Positions 17,630 through 25,828 of a stretch of 61,170 bases of DNA are shown here, in pieces. Position numbers and translations under genes: made by a program. The stretch is from the NCBI GenBank assembly GCA_019873665.1, contig JAIOAV010000012.1, positions 1-61,170 on the forward strand, given 5' to 3'. This DNA comes from Chloroflexota bacterium (GTDB lineage Bacteria > Chloroflexota > Anaerolineae > JAAYEA01). The notes below the pieces were generated by a model. It did no database searches. It saw only the letters and a list, made by a program, of their open reading frames with translations, and had not been told where the DNA came from. Position 1 is the first letter of the stretch, and the number at the start of each line of letters is the position of its first letter.

Positions 17630-18961
17630 TCACTTTGCAGCGCTCGCCGGCTCTGCCGTCACGTAGTTGGGCAGTTCCAGCTCCACCTGGCGCAAGCGGG
17701 GATACAGGAAGGCTGCCAGCACAGCCATCAAGATGACGCAGCCCAGAACGATGTAGAGAAAGCCGATCCCACGACCGGTTCCAACGCCGATGATCTGCCC
17801 GACGGTGTTGGCTAGCGGGCCGCCCTCGGCAAGCAGCGGTTCAAAGACATGGTCGGCGAGCGGGCCAGCGATGAGATATGCGAGCGGCAGCGAAGACCAA
17901 GCGATCATGCGCCGCACGGCGAACACGCGCCCCTGCACATCAGGCGCAGTCTTGCTCTGCCAGATGGCCTGGCTGCAGCCGTTGGTGATCGGCATGCTGA
18001 AGAAGAACAGAAAAGCGCCAGCAGCCAGTATCCAGGCCCGCGGCGGAAATCCCGCGATAAAGAGCGCCGCGCCCATCAACAGATTGGCAGCAAGGATGCC
18101 ATATATGCGGCGTTTGGGACCGCCCCACACGCTCATCGTCAGGCTGCCGGCCAGAAAGCCAAGGCCACCCGTGGACATGATTAGGCCCAGCACGGCCGCG
18201 GTGGCAAAGCTCAGCACCAGAGGGGTGAACAGCACCTGCACGATGCCGGTGGCAAAGTTGGTCATGGCGAAAAAGAGCAATAGGCCGATCAACCCAGGCC
18301 GCGCCCGAATATACTCCCAGCCATAGATGGCTTCGCGAAGCAGCGAGCCTTCTCCCGCTTTCCCCTCCGCGGTCCTCGCCGGCCTCGGCACACGAGACAC
18401 GAGCAATGTGAGGACGGCAAAGAGGAGGGTCGCAAAGTCCACCAGCATGATCCCATGCACCCGGATGATGCCTATCAGCACGCCGGCCAGCGTGGGGGAG
18501 AGGATCTGCGCCGCCGCCTCGCCGATCTGCACCAGGCCGCTGGCGCGACCGAGATGCTCTTGCGGCACGAGCAGTGTCGTCGCTGCGGAGTAGGCCGGCC
18601 ACTGGAAGGCGCTAAAGGTCGAGCTGATCGCCATTGCGAGATAGATGTGCCACACCTCAAGCCTGCCCGCCAGCAGCAACAAGGCCATGCTCAGTGTACA
18701 CAGTCCTGCGCCGAGATCGCTGAGGATCATGGCCTGGCGGCGATCCCAGCGGTCCACCAGGGCGCCCGCAATGGGGGAGAACACGATCCCAGGCAGCGCC
18801 GTGAACAACGAGATGAGCGCGAACTGCGTAACCGATCCCGTGCGCTGATACACCCAGACGCCCAGTGCGAATCCGGTGAGGCCGGAGCCCATGAGCGAGA
18901 TCAGTTGTCCAAACCAGATGAGGAGAAAGGCCCGAAATCCACGCGCGGCGACGATCTTCAT
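17630..18961 (-). CDS. MFS transporter
   Basis: 443 residues from ATG 18961, chosen for the AGGGAG upstream and for the immediate first membrane segment (FRAFLLIWFGQLISLMGSGL); in-frame ATGs exist up to 19132 but encode an unlikely N-terminus. Twelve hydrophobic segments are visible. The loop 2-3 motif has the form GALVDRWDRRQAMILSD, as in the bacterial MFS group with enterobactin-exporter-like members. It probably exports or imports a small organic molecule by proton coupling; the substrate is unknown. A related transporter lies at 34075-35307. Confidence 0.85.
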   Translation of the reverse strand: MKIVAARGFRAFLLIWFGQLISLMGSGLTGFALGVWVYQRTGSVTQFALISLFTALPGIVFSPIAGALVDRWDRRQAMILSDLGAGLCTLSMALLLLAGRLEVWHIYLAMAISSTFSAFQWPAYSAATTLLVPQEHLGRASGLVQIGEAAAQILSPTLAGVLIGIIRVHGIMLVDFATLLFAVLTLLVSRVPRPARTAEGKAGEGSLLREAIYGWEYIRARPGLIGLLLFFAMTNFATGIVQVLFTPLVLSFATAAVLGLIMSTGGLGFLAGSLTMSVWGGPKRRIYGILAANLLMGAALFIAGFPPRAWILAAGAFLFFFSMPITNGCSQAIWQSKTAPDVQGRVFAVRRMIAWSSLPLAYLIAGPLADHVFEPLLAEGGPLANTVGQIIGVGTGRGIGFLYIVLGCVILMAVLAAFLYPRLRQVELELPNYVTAEPASAAK

Positions 18962-19160
18962 CACCATCATCTCCCTCGCCCAGATCCACCCATCTCGTAG
19001 GCAATGCAAGGAGACGTCACTTACCCCCAAAAAGTATAGGTGCAGATGAGCTAATTGACAACCCGACACGACAGAATGGGCAAGTGGCATAGATGGGAAC
19101 GCCGCTCTGGGCGAGCCATTGGGCTGACGCATCCATAGCCAGCCCCATCCTCTGGAGCGT

Positions 19161-19189
19161 TTGACAAACGCCGCAGGGTGTGTTAGCCT
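19161..19189 (+). promoter_or_regulatory. Promoter of the amidohydrolase operon
   Basis: Consensus TTGACA (19161-19166), a 17-base spacer and an extended -10 element TGtTAGCCT (hexamer 19184-19189). It lies 40 bases before the ATG at 19229. Confidence 0.6.
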
Positions 19190-19228
19190 ACCATGCAGCG
19201 AAGCGACCGCAGTTCAAGGAGGTATAGC

Positions 19229-19984
19229 ATGCGAATAGACGCGGACTGCCACATCTCCTCGCGCGCTGCGCCGGGTGAGATCGGCGTGGACGAGCTCGTG
19301 CGCCAGTTGGACCAACTCGGTGTGGACAGGGCGATCACCTGGCCGATGGTGTCATATACGCGCGAGATCGCCGGCGACAACCGTGCCATCTATGAGGGCG
19401 CGCGGCGTTACCCTGACCGTATCATACCCTTTGGCGGCGTCAACCCGCGGCTGGGGCTGGAGCAGGCCAAAGATGAGCTGAAACGATGCATCGAAGAGTA
19501 TGGGATGCGCGGCATAAAACTGAACGGCGCGCGTGATATCTACTTCATAGACGACCCCAAGCTCAGCCTGCCGCTGGTGGAGATAATCGCCGCGGCGGGG
19601 CTGGTGCTGGCGGTGCATTGCGGCGCAAACGACTATGAGCGCACGCACCCCTTCCGCGTGGCCAAACTCTCGGCGCAGTTCCCGGCGCTGCCCATCTTGA
19701 TCGTGCACATGGGCGGCGCGGGCCAGCCGCATCTGCATGAGGCGGTGATCGAGTTCGCGGCGCAGTATCCCTCGTGGTGGCTGGTGGATTCGGAGGCGGA
19801 CTATCGCCGCGTGCAAAGCGCCATTCAACGGCTCGGCGCGAGCCGCGTGTGCTATGGCAGCGACACCCCGTTTTGTCAGATGCGCTACGAGTGGGCGCTG
19901 CGGCAAGTGGCATATCAGGACCTATCGGCGGCGGAACGTGACCAGATCATGGGCGGGAACATCGCCCGGCTGCTCGCGCTTTAG
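19229..19984 (+). CDS. Amidohydrolase family protein (amidohydrolase_2 / TIM-barrel)
   Basis: 251 residues from ATG 19229, preceded by AAGGAGG; the longer frame from 19193 overlaps the promoter. It begins with the metal-binding strand MRIDADCH, and further ligands fit VHCGAND, IVHMGGAG and the late YGSDTPF. The layout is that of ACMSD-like and related metal-dependent hydrolases or decarboxylases. The substrate is unknown. It is the first of four genes that look catabolic: the SDR gene follows after 28 bases. Confidence 0.82.
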   Translation: MRIDADCHISSRAAPGEIGVDELVRQLDQLGVDRAITWPMVSYTREIAGDNRAIYEGARRYPDRIIPFGGVNPRLGLEQAKDELKRCIEEYGMRGIKLNGARDIYFIDDPKLSLPLVEIIAAAGLVLAVHCGANDYERTHPFRVAKLSAQFPALPILIVHMGGAGQPHLHEAVIEFAAQYPSWWLVDSEADYRRVQSAIQRLGASRVCYGSDTPFCQMRYEWALRQVAYQDLSAAERDQIMGGNIARLLAL

Positions 19985-20012
19985 CGCGGCATTCGGAAAG
20001 GGAGACGGCACG

Positions 20013-20768
20013 ATGGGACAGCTAGATGGCAAGGTCGCGGTGATCACCGGCGGCGGCAGCGGCATCGGTAAGGGGATCGCCCGCGCGTTTGCGGCAGAGG
20101 GATGCAGCGTGGCGTTAGCCGGGCGGAATGCGGCACGGCTGCAGGCCGCGGCGGACGAGATCACACGTGAGAGTGGCGCAGGCAGTCATGACGTGCTCGC
20201 CATCCCCACCGATGTTACGGTGGAGGCGCAGGTCGTGGCACTTTTTCAGCAGGTCATGGCGCACTGGGGACGTGTGGACATCCTGGTCAACAGCGCGGCA
20301 GCGTTCGACTGGGCGCGGATAGACGAACTGTCGCTGGCCGCGTGGCAGTGCGTGATTGACACGGGCGTGACAGGGGCGTTCCTTTGCACGCGCGAGGCGT
20401 TCAGGATTATGAAGGCGCAAGGGGGCGGCCGCATCGTGAACATCGGCAGCATCGCCGCGCAACGCCCGCGCGAGTTCTCCGCCGCCTATACCACCAGCAA
20501 GCACGCCATCTGGGGCTTGACGCAGAGCACGGCGCTGGATGGGCGCGAGTTCAATATCGTCGCCAGTTGCCTGCATCCGGGCAACGTCGCCGTGGAGCGA
20601 CGGCTCGGCGCGCCCGCGCAGAGCGGTAAAGACGAGGGAAACGAGGTGCTCATGCCCACGACTGAAATCGCCCGCGTGGCGCTGCTGATGGTCACGCTGC
20701 CACCGGACGTGAACATGCTGGAAGCGATCGTGCTGCCAGTGCAGCAAAAGTATCTGGGCAGAGGCTAA
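20013..20768 (+). CDS. Short-chain dehydrogenase/reductase (SDR)
   Basis: 251 residues from ATG 20013, with AAGGGAG upstream. The cofactor motif TGGGSGIG lies at residues 12-19, NSAA is present, and the catalytic set is a Ser in NIGSIAAQ and YTTSK in the YxxxK position. This is a classical SDR that oxidises or reduces an alcohol or ketone with NAD(P). The preceding amidohydrolase and the following URO-D-like gene are on the same strand with short gaps, suggesting one degradation pathway for a small hydroxylated compound. Confidence 0.9.
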   Translation: MGQLDGKVAVITGGGSGIGKGIARAFAAEGCSVALAGRNAARLQAAADEITRESGAGSHDVLAIPTDVTVEAQVVALFQQVMAHWGRVDILVNSAAAFDWARIDELSLAAWQCVIDTGVTGAFLCTREAFRIMKAQGGGRIVNIGSIAAQRPREFSAAYTTSKHAIWGLTQSTALDGREFNIVASCLHPGNVAVERRLGAPAQSGKDEGNEVLMPTTEIARVALLMVTLPPDVNMLEAIVLPVQQKYLGRG

Positions 20769-20820
20769 AGCGGGCCTGCCGTTCGCTGTGCAGCATTCCA
20801 CTTTGGGAGGGTCACAACCG

Positions 20821-22068
20821 ATGCGCATTCCCCCGCACGATCAAGACATATTGCGGCGGCTGGGCGAGGAGCAGGCGCGGATCGCCGCCCTGCCGGTGCA
20901 CGCCGAAAAGGCAGAACTCTGGCGACGCCTCAACGACCTGGAGCCGGTCCGCCCCATGGTCTGGATCAACGAGATCTGCTGGAACGAGATGAACGTGGAC
21001 GACGAGCTGACGCTGCGCTGCACCGACCCTTGGGCACGCGAGGTGGAGCAGGGGCTGCGCCGCCTCCTCTACCAGTGGCGTCACCTGCCAGCGGACATGA
21101 TCGTCAGCGACTATATCCCCTGCTGGCTGGTGGTGCACAGCACCGGGTTCGGCATCACCGAGGATGTGGACATCGTGCGCACCGACCCCACCAGCAGCGT
21201 CGTCTCGCGCCGCTTTCATCGCCAGATCGTGGAGCCGGAGGACATCGAGAAGATCAAGCTGCCGGTGGTCACCTACGATGCCGAGACGACGGAGGAGCGC
21301 TACGAGGCGTTGGCGGCGATCTTCCGCGACATCCTCCCCGTGCGCAAGGTGGGTTTCAAGGGCACCTGGTTTGCGCCGTGGGACGAGCTGATCCGCTGGT
21401 GGGGCGTGCAGGAAGCGATGATGGATCTGGTGCTGCGCCCCGAGATGGTGAACGCCATCATATCACGGCTGGTGGACGCCTATCTGTGCGAACTCGACCA
21501 GTGGGTGGAGCTGAACCTGCTGACGCGCAACGACGACAACACCCGCATCGGCTCCGGCGGTTATGGCTACACCTCGCAGCTCCCGGCGCGCACCTACAAT
21601 CCGGCGCACCCGCTGCCGCACGACCTGTGGGGCTGCGCCACGGCGCAGATCTTTTCCGGCGTCTCGCCGGCGCAACACTGGGAGTTCGCCTTGCGCCACG
21701 AGCTGCGCTGGCTGTCGCGCTGGGGGCTGACCTACTATGGCTGCTGCGAGCCGCTGGACCTCAAGGTGGAGATGTTGCGGCGCATCCCCAACCTGCGCAA
21801 GATATCCATGAGCCCCTGGGTGGATGTGGCGCGGGGAGCGGAGGCGATCGGGCGCGATTATGTATTCTCGCACAAGCCGACACCGGCGTATCTGGCGGAG
21901 GACACCTGGCGGCCTGAGCTGGTGCGGGCGACGCTGCGAGACGCACTGGAGAAGGCGCGGGGATGCAATGTGGAGCTGATCATGAAGGACATCTCCACCG
22001 TGCGCTACCAGCCTCAGCGACTCTGGCAGTGGGAAAAGATCGCCATGGAACTGGTGGAGAGGCAATGA
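20821..22068 (+). CDS. URO-D/MetE-superfamily-like protein, unknown function
   Basis: 415 residues from ATG 20821, with GGGAGG upstream. It resembles uncharacterised proteins of the uroporphyrinogen-decarboxylase and cobalamin-independent methionine synthase fold group. A late YYGCCEPLDLKVEMLRRIP segment could provide metal-binding Cys and Glu, followed by KISMSPWVDVARGAEAIG. True porphyrin decarboxylase motifs are not seen and no haem genes are near. In its operon with an amidohydrolase, SDR and Gfo/Idh/MocA enzyme it may act in breakdown of a carbohydrate-like or methylated compound. This role is inference only. Confidence 0.7.
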   Translation: MRIPPHDQDILRRLGEEQARIAALPVHAEKAELWRRLNDLEPVRPMVWINEICWNEMNVDDELTLRCTDPWAREVEQGLRRLLYQWRHLPADMIVSDYIPCWLVVHSTGFGITEDVDIVRTDPTSSVVSRRFHRQIVEPEDIEKIKLPVVTYDAETTEERYEALAAIFRDILPVRKVGFKGTWFAPWDELIRWWGVQEAMMDLVLRPEMVNAIISRLVDAYLCELDQWVELNLLTRNDDNTRIGSGGYGYTSQLPARTYNPAHPLPHDLWGCATAQIFSGVSPAQHWEFALRHELRWLSRWGLTYYGCCEPLDLKVEMLRRIPNLRKISMSPWVDVARGAEAIGRDYVFSHKPTPAYLAEDTWRPELVRATLRDALEKARGCNVELIMKDISTVRYQPQRLWQWEKIAMELVERQ

Positions 22069-22191
22069 GCCCTGACGGGTCGCTCCGATAGCCCTCGCTC
22101 GGCGTCAGGAGCGTGAGCGCGCGTTTTCCGCTTCCTGGGCAATTGCGCTACAATGCAACCACTTGAGATCATAGCAGGAGAAGGAGGAATC

Positions 22192-23361
22192 ATGGCCAAG
22201 ACGATCAAAGCAGGCGTGATCGGAGCCGGGATACTGGGGTCCCAGCATGCCAGTTTCTTGCACGGACATGCGGCGACGCAGGTGTTGGGCGTCGCCGATC
22301 TACGCGCCGAGGTGGCGCAGAAGGTGGCCGCGCAGGCGCAGGCCACGGCATACACCGACTATCGCGAGATGCTACGCGCCCAGCCGCTGGATCTGGTGGT
22401 GGTGGCCACGCCGGATCCGCTGCACCGCGAGCCGACGCTGGCGGCGCTGGAGGCGGGCGTGCCGAACATCATCCTGGAAAAGCCGCTGGCCACGACGGTG
22501 GCGGACGCGGAGGCGATCTACGAGGCGGTAGAGAAGCACAAGGCGCGCCTCTTTGTCAACTTTGCCAACCGCGCCGTGCCCACCGATGCCGCCACCCGCT
22601 ATGTGATCCAGCAGGGGCTGATCGGGCCCGTGATGTACGGCGAATCGCGCCTCGATGACAACATCACCGTGCCGCTGGCGCTCTGGGGCGACCGCTCCAG
22701 GGAGTGGGCGGGTGCTTCGTCCACGGCGCACTTTTTGCTCAGCCACGTGGTGGACCTGCTGCGCTGGTATTTCACGCCGGCGGAGGTGACCGAGGTCTTT
22801 GGCATCGTGCAGAAAAAGGTGCTGGGATTCACACCGGATGTCTATGACGCATTTCTCACTTTCAACAACGGCGCGAAGGTGCGCGTCAAGGCGGAGTGGA
22901 TCAAGCACATTGACGAGCTGGTCGAGTTCTACATGTGCTTTTCTGGCGCGACGGGCACGGTGATCTATAACAAGCGCGCGGGCTTTGGCGGGCAGACCGG
23001 TTGGCGCGCAAACCTGGACAAGAAGCTCACGCCGGAGCAGCTTCTGGCGCATCAAACCGCGTTGCTCAAGTACGACGCGAACCTGAAGGCGATTTTGCAC
23101 CGGCCCAGCCCCAGCGCTGGGCAACTGGCCGCGGGCGGCGGGGAGCTGACGCCGGCGCTGGAGTATATCGGCCCGTGCAGCGTGCCGCTGGCGGGCATGG
23201 TCGGCCCGATGGTGGATGCCATCCTGGAGGACACGCTGGAGCCCAAGAGCTGGGCGGGTCGCGGGCCGCTGCCGAACCATGTGGATGGCTTACAGCAGAC
23301 CAAGGTCGTGGCGGCCATCATCCAATCGTCCGAGACAGGCAGAGTGGTGGAGGTCAAGTAA
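22192..23361 (+). CDS. Gfo/Idh/MocA family oxidoreductase
   Basis: 389 residues from ATG 22192, directly after AAGGAGGAATC. The NAD(P)-binding start AGVIGAGILGSQHA, the strand VVVATPDPLHRE and the motif EKPLATT of the family are present. The C-terminal half is the usual beta-sheet substrate domain. These enzymes oxidise sugars, inositols or their derivatives; the substrate cannot be inferred. A weak -10 like TACAAT at 22149-22154 suggests it may also have its own promoter 124 bases after the URO-D-like gene. Confidence 0.88.
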   Translation: MAKTIKAGVIGAGILGSQHASFLHGHAATQVLGVADLRAEVAQKVAAQAQATAYTDYREMLRAQPLDLVVVATPDPLHREPTLAALEAGVPNIILEKPLATTVADAEAIYEAVEKHKARLFVNFANRAVPTDAATRYVIQQGLIGPVMYGESRLDDNITVPLALWGDRSREWAGASSTAHFLLSHVVDLLRWYFTPAEVTEVFGIVQKKVLGFTPDVYDAFLTFNNGAKVRVKAEWIKHIDELVEFYMCFSGATGTVIYNKRAGFGGQTGWRANLDKKLTPEQLLAHQTALLKYDANLKAILHRPSPSAGQLAAGGGELTPALEYIGPCSVPLAGMVGPMVDAILEDTLEPKSWAGRGPLPNHVDGLQQTKVVAAIIQSSETGRVVEVK

Positions 23362-23365
23362 CGAT

Positions 23366-23393
23366 TTGCCTCTTGTGGGCAGATGCGTAAAAT
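23366..23393 (+). promoter_or_regulatory. Promoter of the riboswitch-controlled lipoprotein gene
   Basis: TTGCCT (23366-23371), a 16-base spacer and TAAAAT (23388-23393). Transcription from near 23400 would give a leader of about 275 bases containing the riboswitch and terminator below. Confidence 0.6.
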
Positions 23394-23416
23394 CTAGATG
23401 ACGACAAGCTACAAGC

Positions 23417-23558
23417 CGTTCTCCGAACTGCATGGCCTAAATCCGGCAGGACATGGCGTGCAGTCGCGTTCGGGCGTAGAGGCCGCGGGGTGGTCCCTGT
23501 GCTGAACAAACGGTAGCGGTGGAAACGCCGCTGCCCCCCGCGTTTGGAAAGGAGGACG
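23417..23558 (+). promoter_or_regulatory. Moco (molybdenum cofactor) riboswitch aptamer, form with an extra arm
   Basis: The 3' block CCCCCCG..TTTGGAAAGGAG matches my recollection of the conserved end of the Moco RNA (E. coli moaA leader: CCTCCCG..TCTGGAAAGG). P1 pairs 23417-23424 with 23551-23558 (8 bp, one G-U). P2 pairs ACTGCA 23427-23432 with TGCAGT 23459-23464 and encloses TGGCCTAA...ATGG. An additional arm lies at 23468-23507 (GTTC/GAAC, inner GGCC/GGTC). The last hairpin pairs GGTAGCGG 23512-23519 with CCGCTGCC 23528-23535. The same blocks recur in the minus-strand leader at 32398-32500, which lacks the extra arm. It should sense Moco or tungsten cofactor. Confidence 0.82.
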
Positions 23559-23584
23559 CCATGATAGCGGTTTCTTTGCTATGC

Positions 23585-23627
23585 ACTGGCGTTTCCGCCT
23601 GCCTTACAGCGGGAATGCCAGTTTTTT
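23585..23627 (+). terminator. Riboswitch expression platform: terminator with antiterminator
   Basis: A 14-bp stem with two G-U pairs (23585-23598 with 23609-23622) is followed by six T (23622-23627), 50 bases before the lipoprotein start codon. Its 5' arm includes GGCGTTTCC (23588-23596), which is exactly complementary to GGAAACGCC (23521-23529) inside the aptamer. Folding of the aptamer would free the terminator, so ligand should switch the gene off. Confidence 0.8.
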
Positions 23628-23676
23628 GTGTCTATTCGGCAGCCTATCGCTGCACTCTCTCGAAAGGAGAAAACGA

Positions 23677-24618
23677 ATGGGTAACAAGTGGTCGAAGAAG
23701 TTGAGTATTGCGGTGGTGGTTCTGCTCTTGGTTGCGCTGGCCGCAGCGTGCAGTCGCGGCGGCGCGCCCAAGGTGGACTGGACGGTGGAGATCAGCGGCG
23801 CGGTAACCAAGCCTCTCACTCTCAGCTATGCCGATCTGGCCAAACGAGAGCAGGTCAGGCTGGAAAACGTGCTGATGCGAAAATCGCAGGGCGAGGATAC
23901 CACCAACACATGGGAAGGGCCGGCGGTGGACGCGCTGCTGCAAGAGGCGGGCGTCTCCAGCAGGGCAACGGGCGTGACGGCAATGGCCGCCGACGGCTAT
24001 GCCATCCAGATGACGCTGGCTGACTTGCAAGGCGGCATCATCGCCCTGAAAATGGATGGGACGTGGATCGCAGACGACAAGGATCATGGCCCGATCCGCC
24101 TGGTGGTGCCGGGCAAGCCGGCGAACCACTGGCTGTTCCAGCTCACCGATATCGTGGTGGAGGAGAGTGCCATCGCCTCGCCGACGCCGCGTCCGCCGAA
24201 GGAGACCGCCACGCCGGTTCCCACGGCGACGAACACGCCCGCCCCTGCGGCAGCCGGCGGCAGCGTGGAAATCGTCGTGAACGGCAAGGTGTCCACCGAG
24301 CTCAAGCTCACGTTAGCGGACCTGAAGGGACTGGGGCCAACAACAATCCAGGCCCCGCACCCCAAGTCGGGCGAAGTGGGCACGTATGAGGGTGTGCTGC
24401 TGAGCGGGATTATGGAGAAGGCTGGCGCGGCCGCGGACGCGACCACGCTCGTGGCCACCGCCAGCGACGGCTTTAGCGCCGAGATTCCTTACGCGGACCT
24501 TACCGGCTGCAAGGACTGCATGATCTCATTCAACGACAAGGGCGAAGTGCAACTCGTAATGCCGGGCATGGCCAGCAAGGCGTGGGTGAAGGGGATCGCC
24601 CAGCTCACGCTCAAGTGA
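23677..24618 (+). CDS. Lipoprotein with two Mo-cofactor-domain-like repeats
   Basis: 313 residues from ATG 23677 (AAAGGAG upstream). The signal sequence ends in the lipobox LAAACS, so it is lipid-anchored outside the membrane. Two domains, about 27-165 and 222-313, are joined by a Thr-Pro linker. Each has the pattern of the sulfite-oxidase-type molybdopterin-binding fold: SGAVTKPLTLSYADLAK, WEGPAVDALLQEAG, TAMAADGYAIQM, RLVVPGKPANHW in the first; VNGKVSTELKLTLADL, YEGVLLSGIMEKAG, ATASDGFSAEI, LVMPGMASKAWVKG in the second. The Mo-ligating cysteine of true enzymes is not evident. Under a Moco-type riboswitch it is probably a cofactor-binding or capture protein rather than an oxidoreductase. Confidence 0.8.
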   Translation: MGNKWSKKLSIAVVVLLLVALAAACSRGGAPKVDWTVEISGAVTKPLTLSYADLAKREQVRLENVLMRKSQGEDTTNTWEGPAVDALLQEAGVSSRATGVTAMAADGYAIQMTLADLQGGIIALKMDGTWIADDKDHGPIRLVVPGKPANHWLFQLTDIVVEESAIASPTPRPPKETATPVPTATNTPAPAAAGGSVEIVVNGKVSTELKLTLADLKGLGPTTIQAPHPKSGEVGTYEGVLLSGIMEKAGAAADATTLVATASDGFSAEIPYADLTGCKDCMISFNDKGEVQLVMPGMASKAWVKGIAQLTLK

Positions 24619-24628
24619 GATGCCACCG

Positions 24629-24670
24629 GAGGGGATACGAGTCGGGCCCATGCCTGACTCGTATCCCCTC
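24629..24670. terminator. Bidirectional intrinsic terminator
   Basis: A perfect 15-bp stem, GAGGGGATACGAGTC (24629-24643) with GACTCGTATCCCCTC (24656-24670), between the convergent lipoprotein gene and the last gene of the ECF operon. The T tract is weak on the plus side (GCTATTTG). Confidence 0.75.
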
Positions 24671-24671
24671 G

Positions 24672-25814
24672 CTATTTGTGATGCAAGATGATCGGGATCA
24701 GCATGTCCTCCGGCAGCAGCGAGTCGTGATTCCCTAGCCGTCCCTCTTCCTGCACGGCATGCTGGCCGTGGTCGGCAAAGATGATGACCAGTGTATCTGT
24801 GGGGAGCGCGGCCAAGAGTTGCCCAACATGCGTGTCCACTTCGCGCACCTTGGCAGCCACCTCTGGGCTGGCCGGGCCGTAAGTGTGGGCAAAGTCGTCA
24901 ATGCCGTGCCAGTGCACAAAGAGCAGGTCAGGCATCTCCCGACCGATGGCGGTCAGCGCGTTGGCCAGCACCTCGTCGTCGCTGCTTCCATCCCCGTTCT
25001 GATCGGACGATAGCTGTAGCGGCACGTTGCGCAGGTTGAAGGCGAGAGCATAGCCCTCGATCGCCACAGCCTTCCGCCCCACCGCATGGATGACGTCAAA
25101 GATCGTCTCCAGCTCGGTGTCGCGCGCGCTGGTATCGCGGACGCCATTGCGAGCCGGCAGCGCGCCGGTGAGCAGTGCCGCCGTCGCCACTTTGGTGGCG
25201 GAGGGATACATCGTCAGCGCCAAGAGTGGCTCACCTAATGCTGCCAGATGTGGTACATCCCCCACCGCTACCGCGCGCTGGTGATGCAGGTAGCCAAAGC
25301 CATCCAGAAAAATAAGCGCGACGTGCGCCGCAGTAGTTGTCGTCAATGGTCGGCCCTCACTGACGGCGGGCGCGGGAAGCCCCAGCGCCGCCATTGCCGT
25401 CGGCGCGATGTCGAGGATAGACGCCTGCACCGCTGCCAGTGCCGACGGCACGAGCGCCTCCACGCGCAGCGGGCGGAACGTCGCCGCGCTGTCTTGCCGC
25501 GTGCCGAGGCGCAGCTCGCCGCTGCGCAACCAGGTGGCCTGCCGTGCCGTCTCGTCGCGCCAGTCGAGCACCTGCCCATCCACCATCACCGTCTCCAGCA
25601 GCGACGCGCCATGCTCCCAGAGCACGCGCTCCAACGCCACCCCATCCGCCGCCTCCTCCGGGAAATCAGCAGCGAGCTGGCACCACTCAGCGGCGGTGAA
25701 TGCGGTGATCTCGCCCCCGATCAGCAGATCGCATTGCCAGCTCGGCTGACAGGCGCTCAGCAAGACAAGGACGAGCACCAGCAGCAGAGGGGCGAGGATT
25801 CGCAAAGTTCTCAT
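24672..25814 (-). CDS. Phosphodiesterase/alkaline-phosphatase-superfamily lipoprotein
   Basis: 380 residues from ATG 25814. Lipobox LLSAC puts the lipid anchor at Cys22. Residues 160-380 carry the metal and catalytic set of nucleotide pyrophosphatase/phosphodiesterases: Asp171 in LIFLDGFGY, Thr201 (LTMYPSATK) as likely nucleophile, LLTGALPARNGV, Asp306/His310 in GIDDFAHTYGP, Asp348-His349 in FADHGQH and His363 in GNHDS. An EF-hand-like DQNGDGSSDDE lies at 271-281. Residues 28-125 (LLIGGEITAFTAAEW, VALERVLWEHG) look like a degraded copy of the Mo-cofactor-like domain of the neighbouring lipoprotein. It is the last gene of the riboswitch-controlled ECF operon; it may cleave a phosphate or nucleotide from an external cofactor. 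Confidence 0.8.
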   Translation of the reverse strand: MRTLRILAPLLLVLVLVLLSACQPSWQCDLLIGGEITAFTAAEWCQLAADFPEEAADGVALERVLWEHGASLLETVMVDGQVLDWRDETARQATWLRSGELRLGTRQDSAATFRPLRVEALVPSALAAVQASILDIAPTAMAALGLPAPAVSEGRPLTTTTAAHVALIFLDGFGYLHHQRAVAVGDVPHLAALGEPLLALTMYPSATKVATAALLTGALPARNGVRDTSARDTELETIFDVIHAVGRKAVAIEGYALAFNLRNVPLQLSSDQNGDGSSDDEVLANALTAIGREMPDLLFVHWHGIDDFAHTYGPASPEVAAKVREVDTHVGQLLAALPTDTLVIIFADHGQHAVQEEGRLGNHDSLLPEDMLIPIILHHK

Positions 25815-25828
25815 CTTGGAGATATCTC

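Noticed and set aside
22071..22109. Terminator after the URO-D-like gene
   Set aside because: CCTGACG and CGTCAGG can pair, but the loop is 25 bases and there is no T tract.
23561..23704. Cys-containing leader ORF of 47 codons with an apparent AAAGGAGG ribosome binding site
   Set aside because: The apparent ribosome binding site is the conserved 3' end of the riboswitch (GGAAAGGAG in P1), and the frame runs through the terminator hairpin into the lipoprotein gene. A structural RNA explanation is sufficient.
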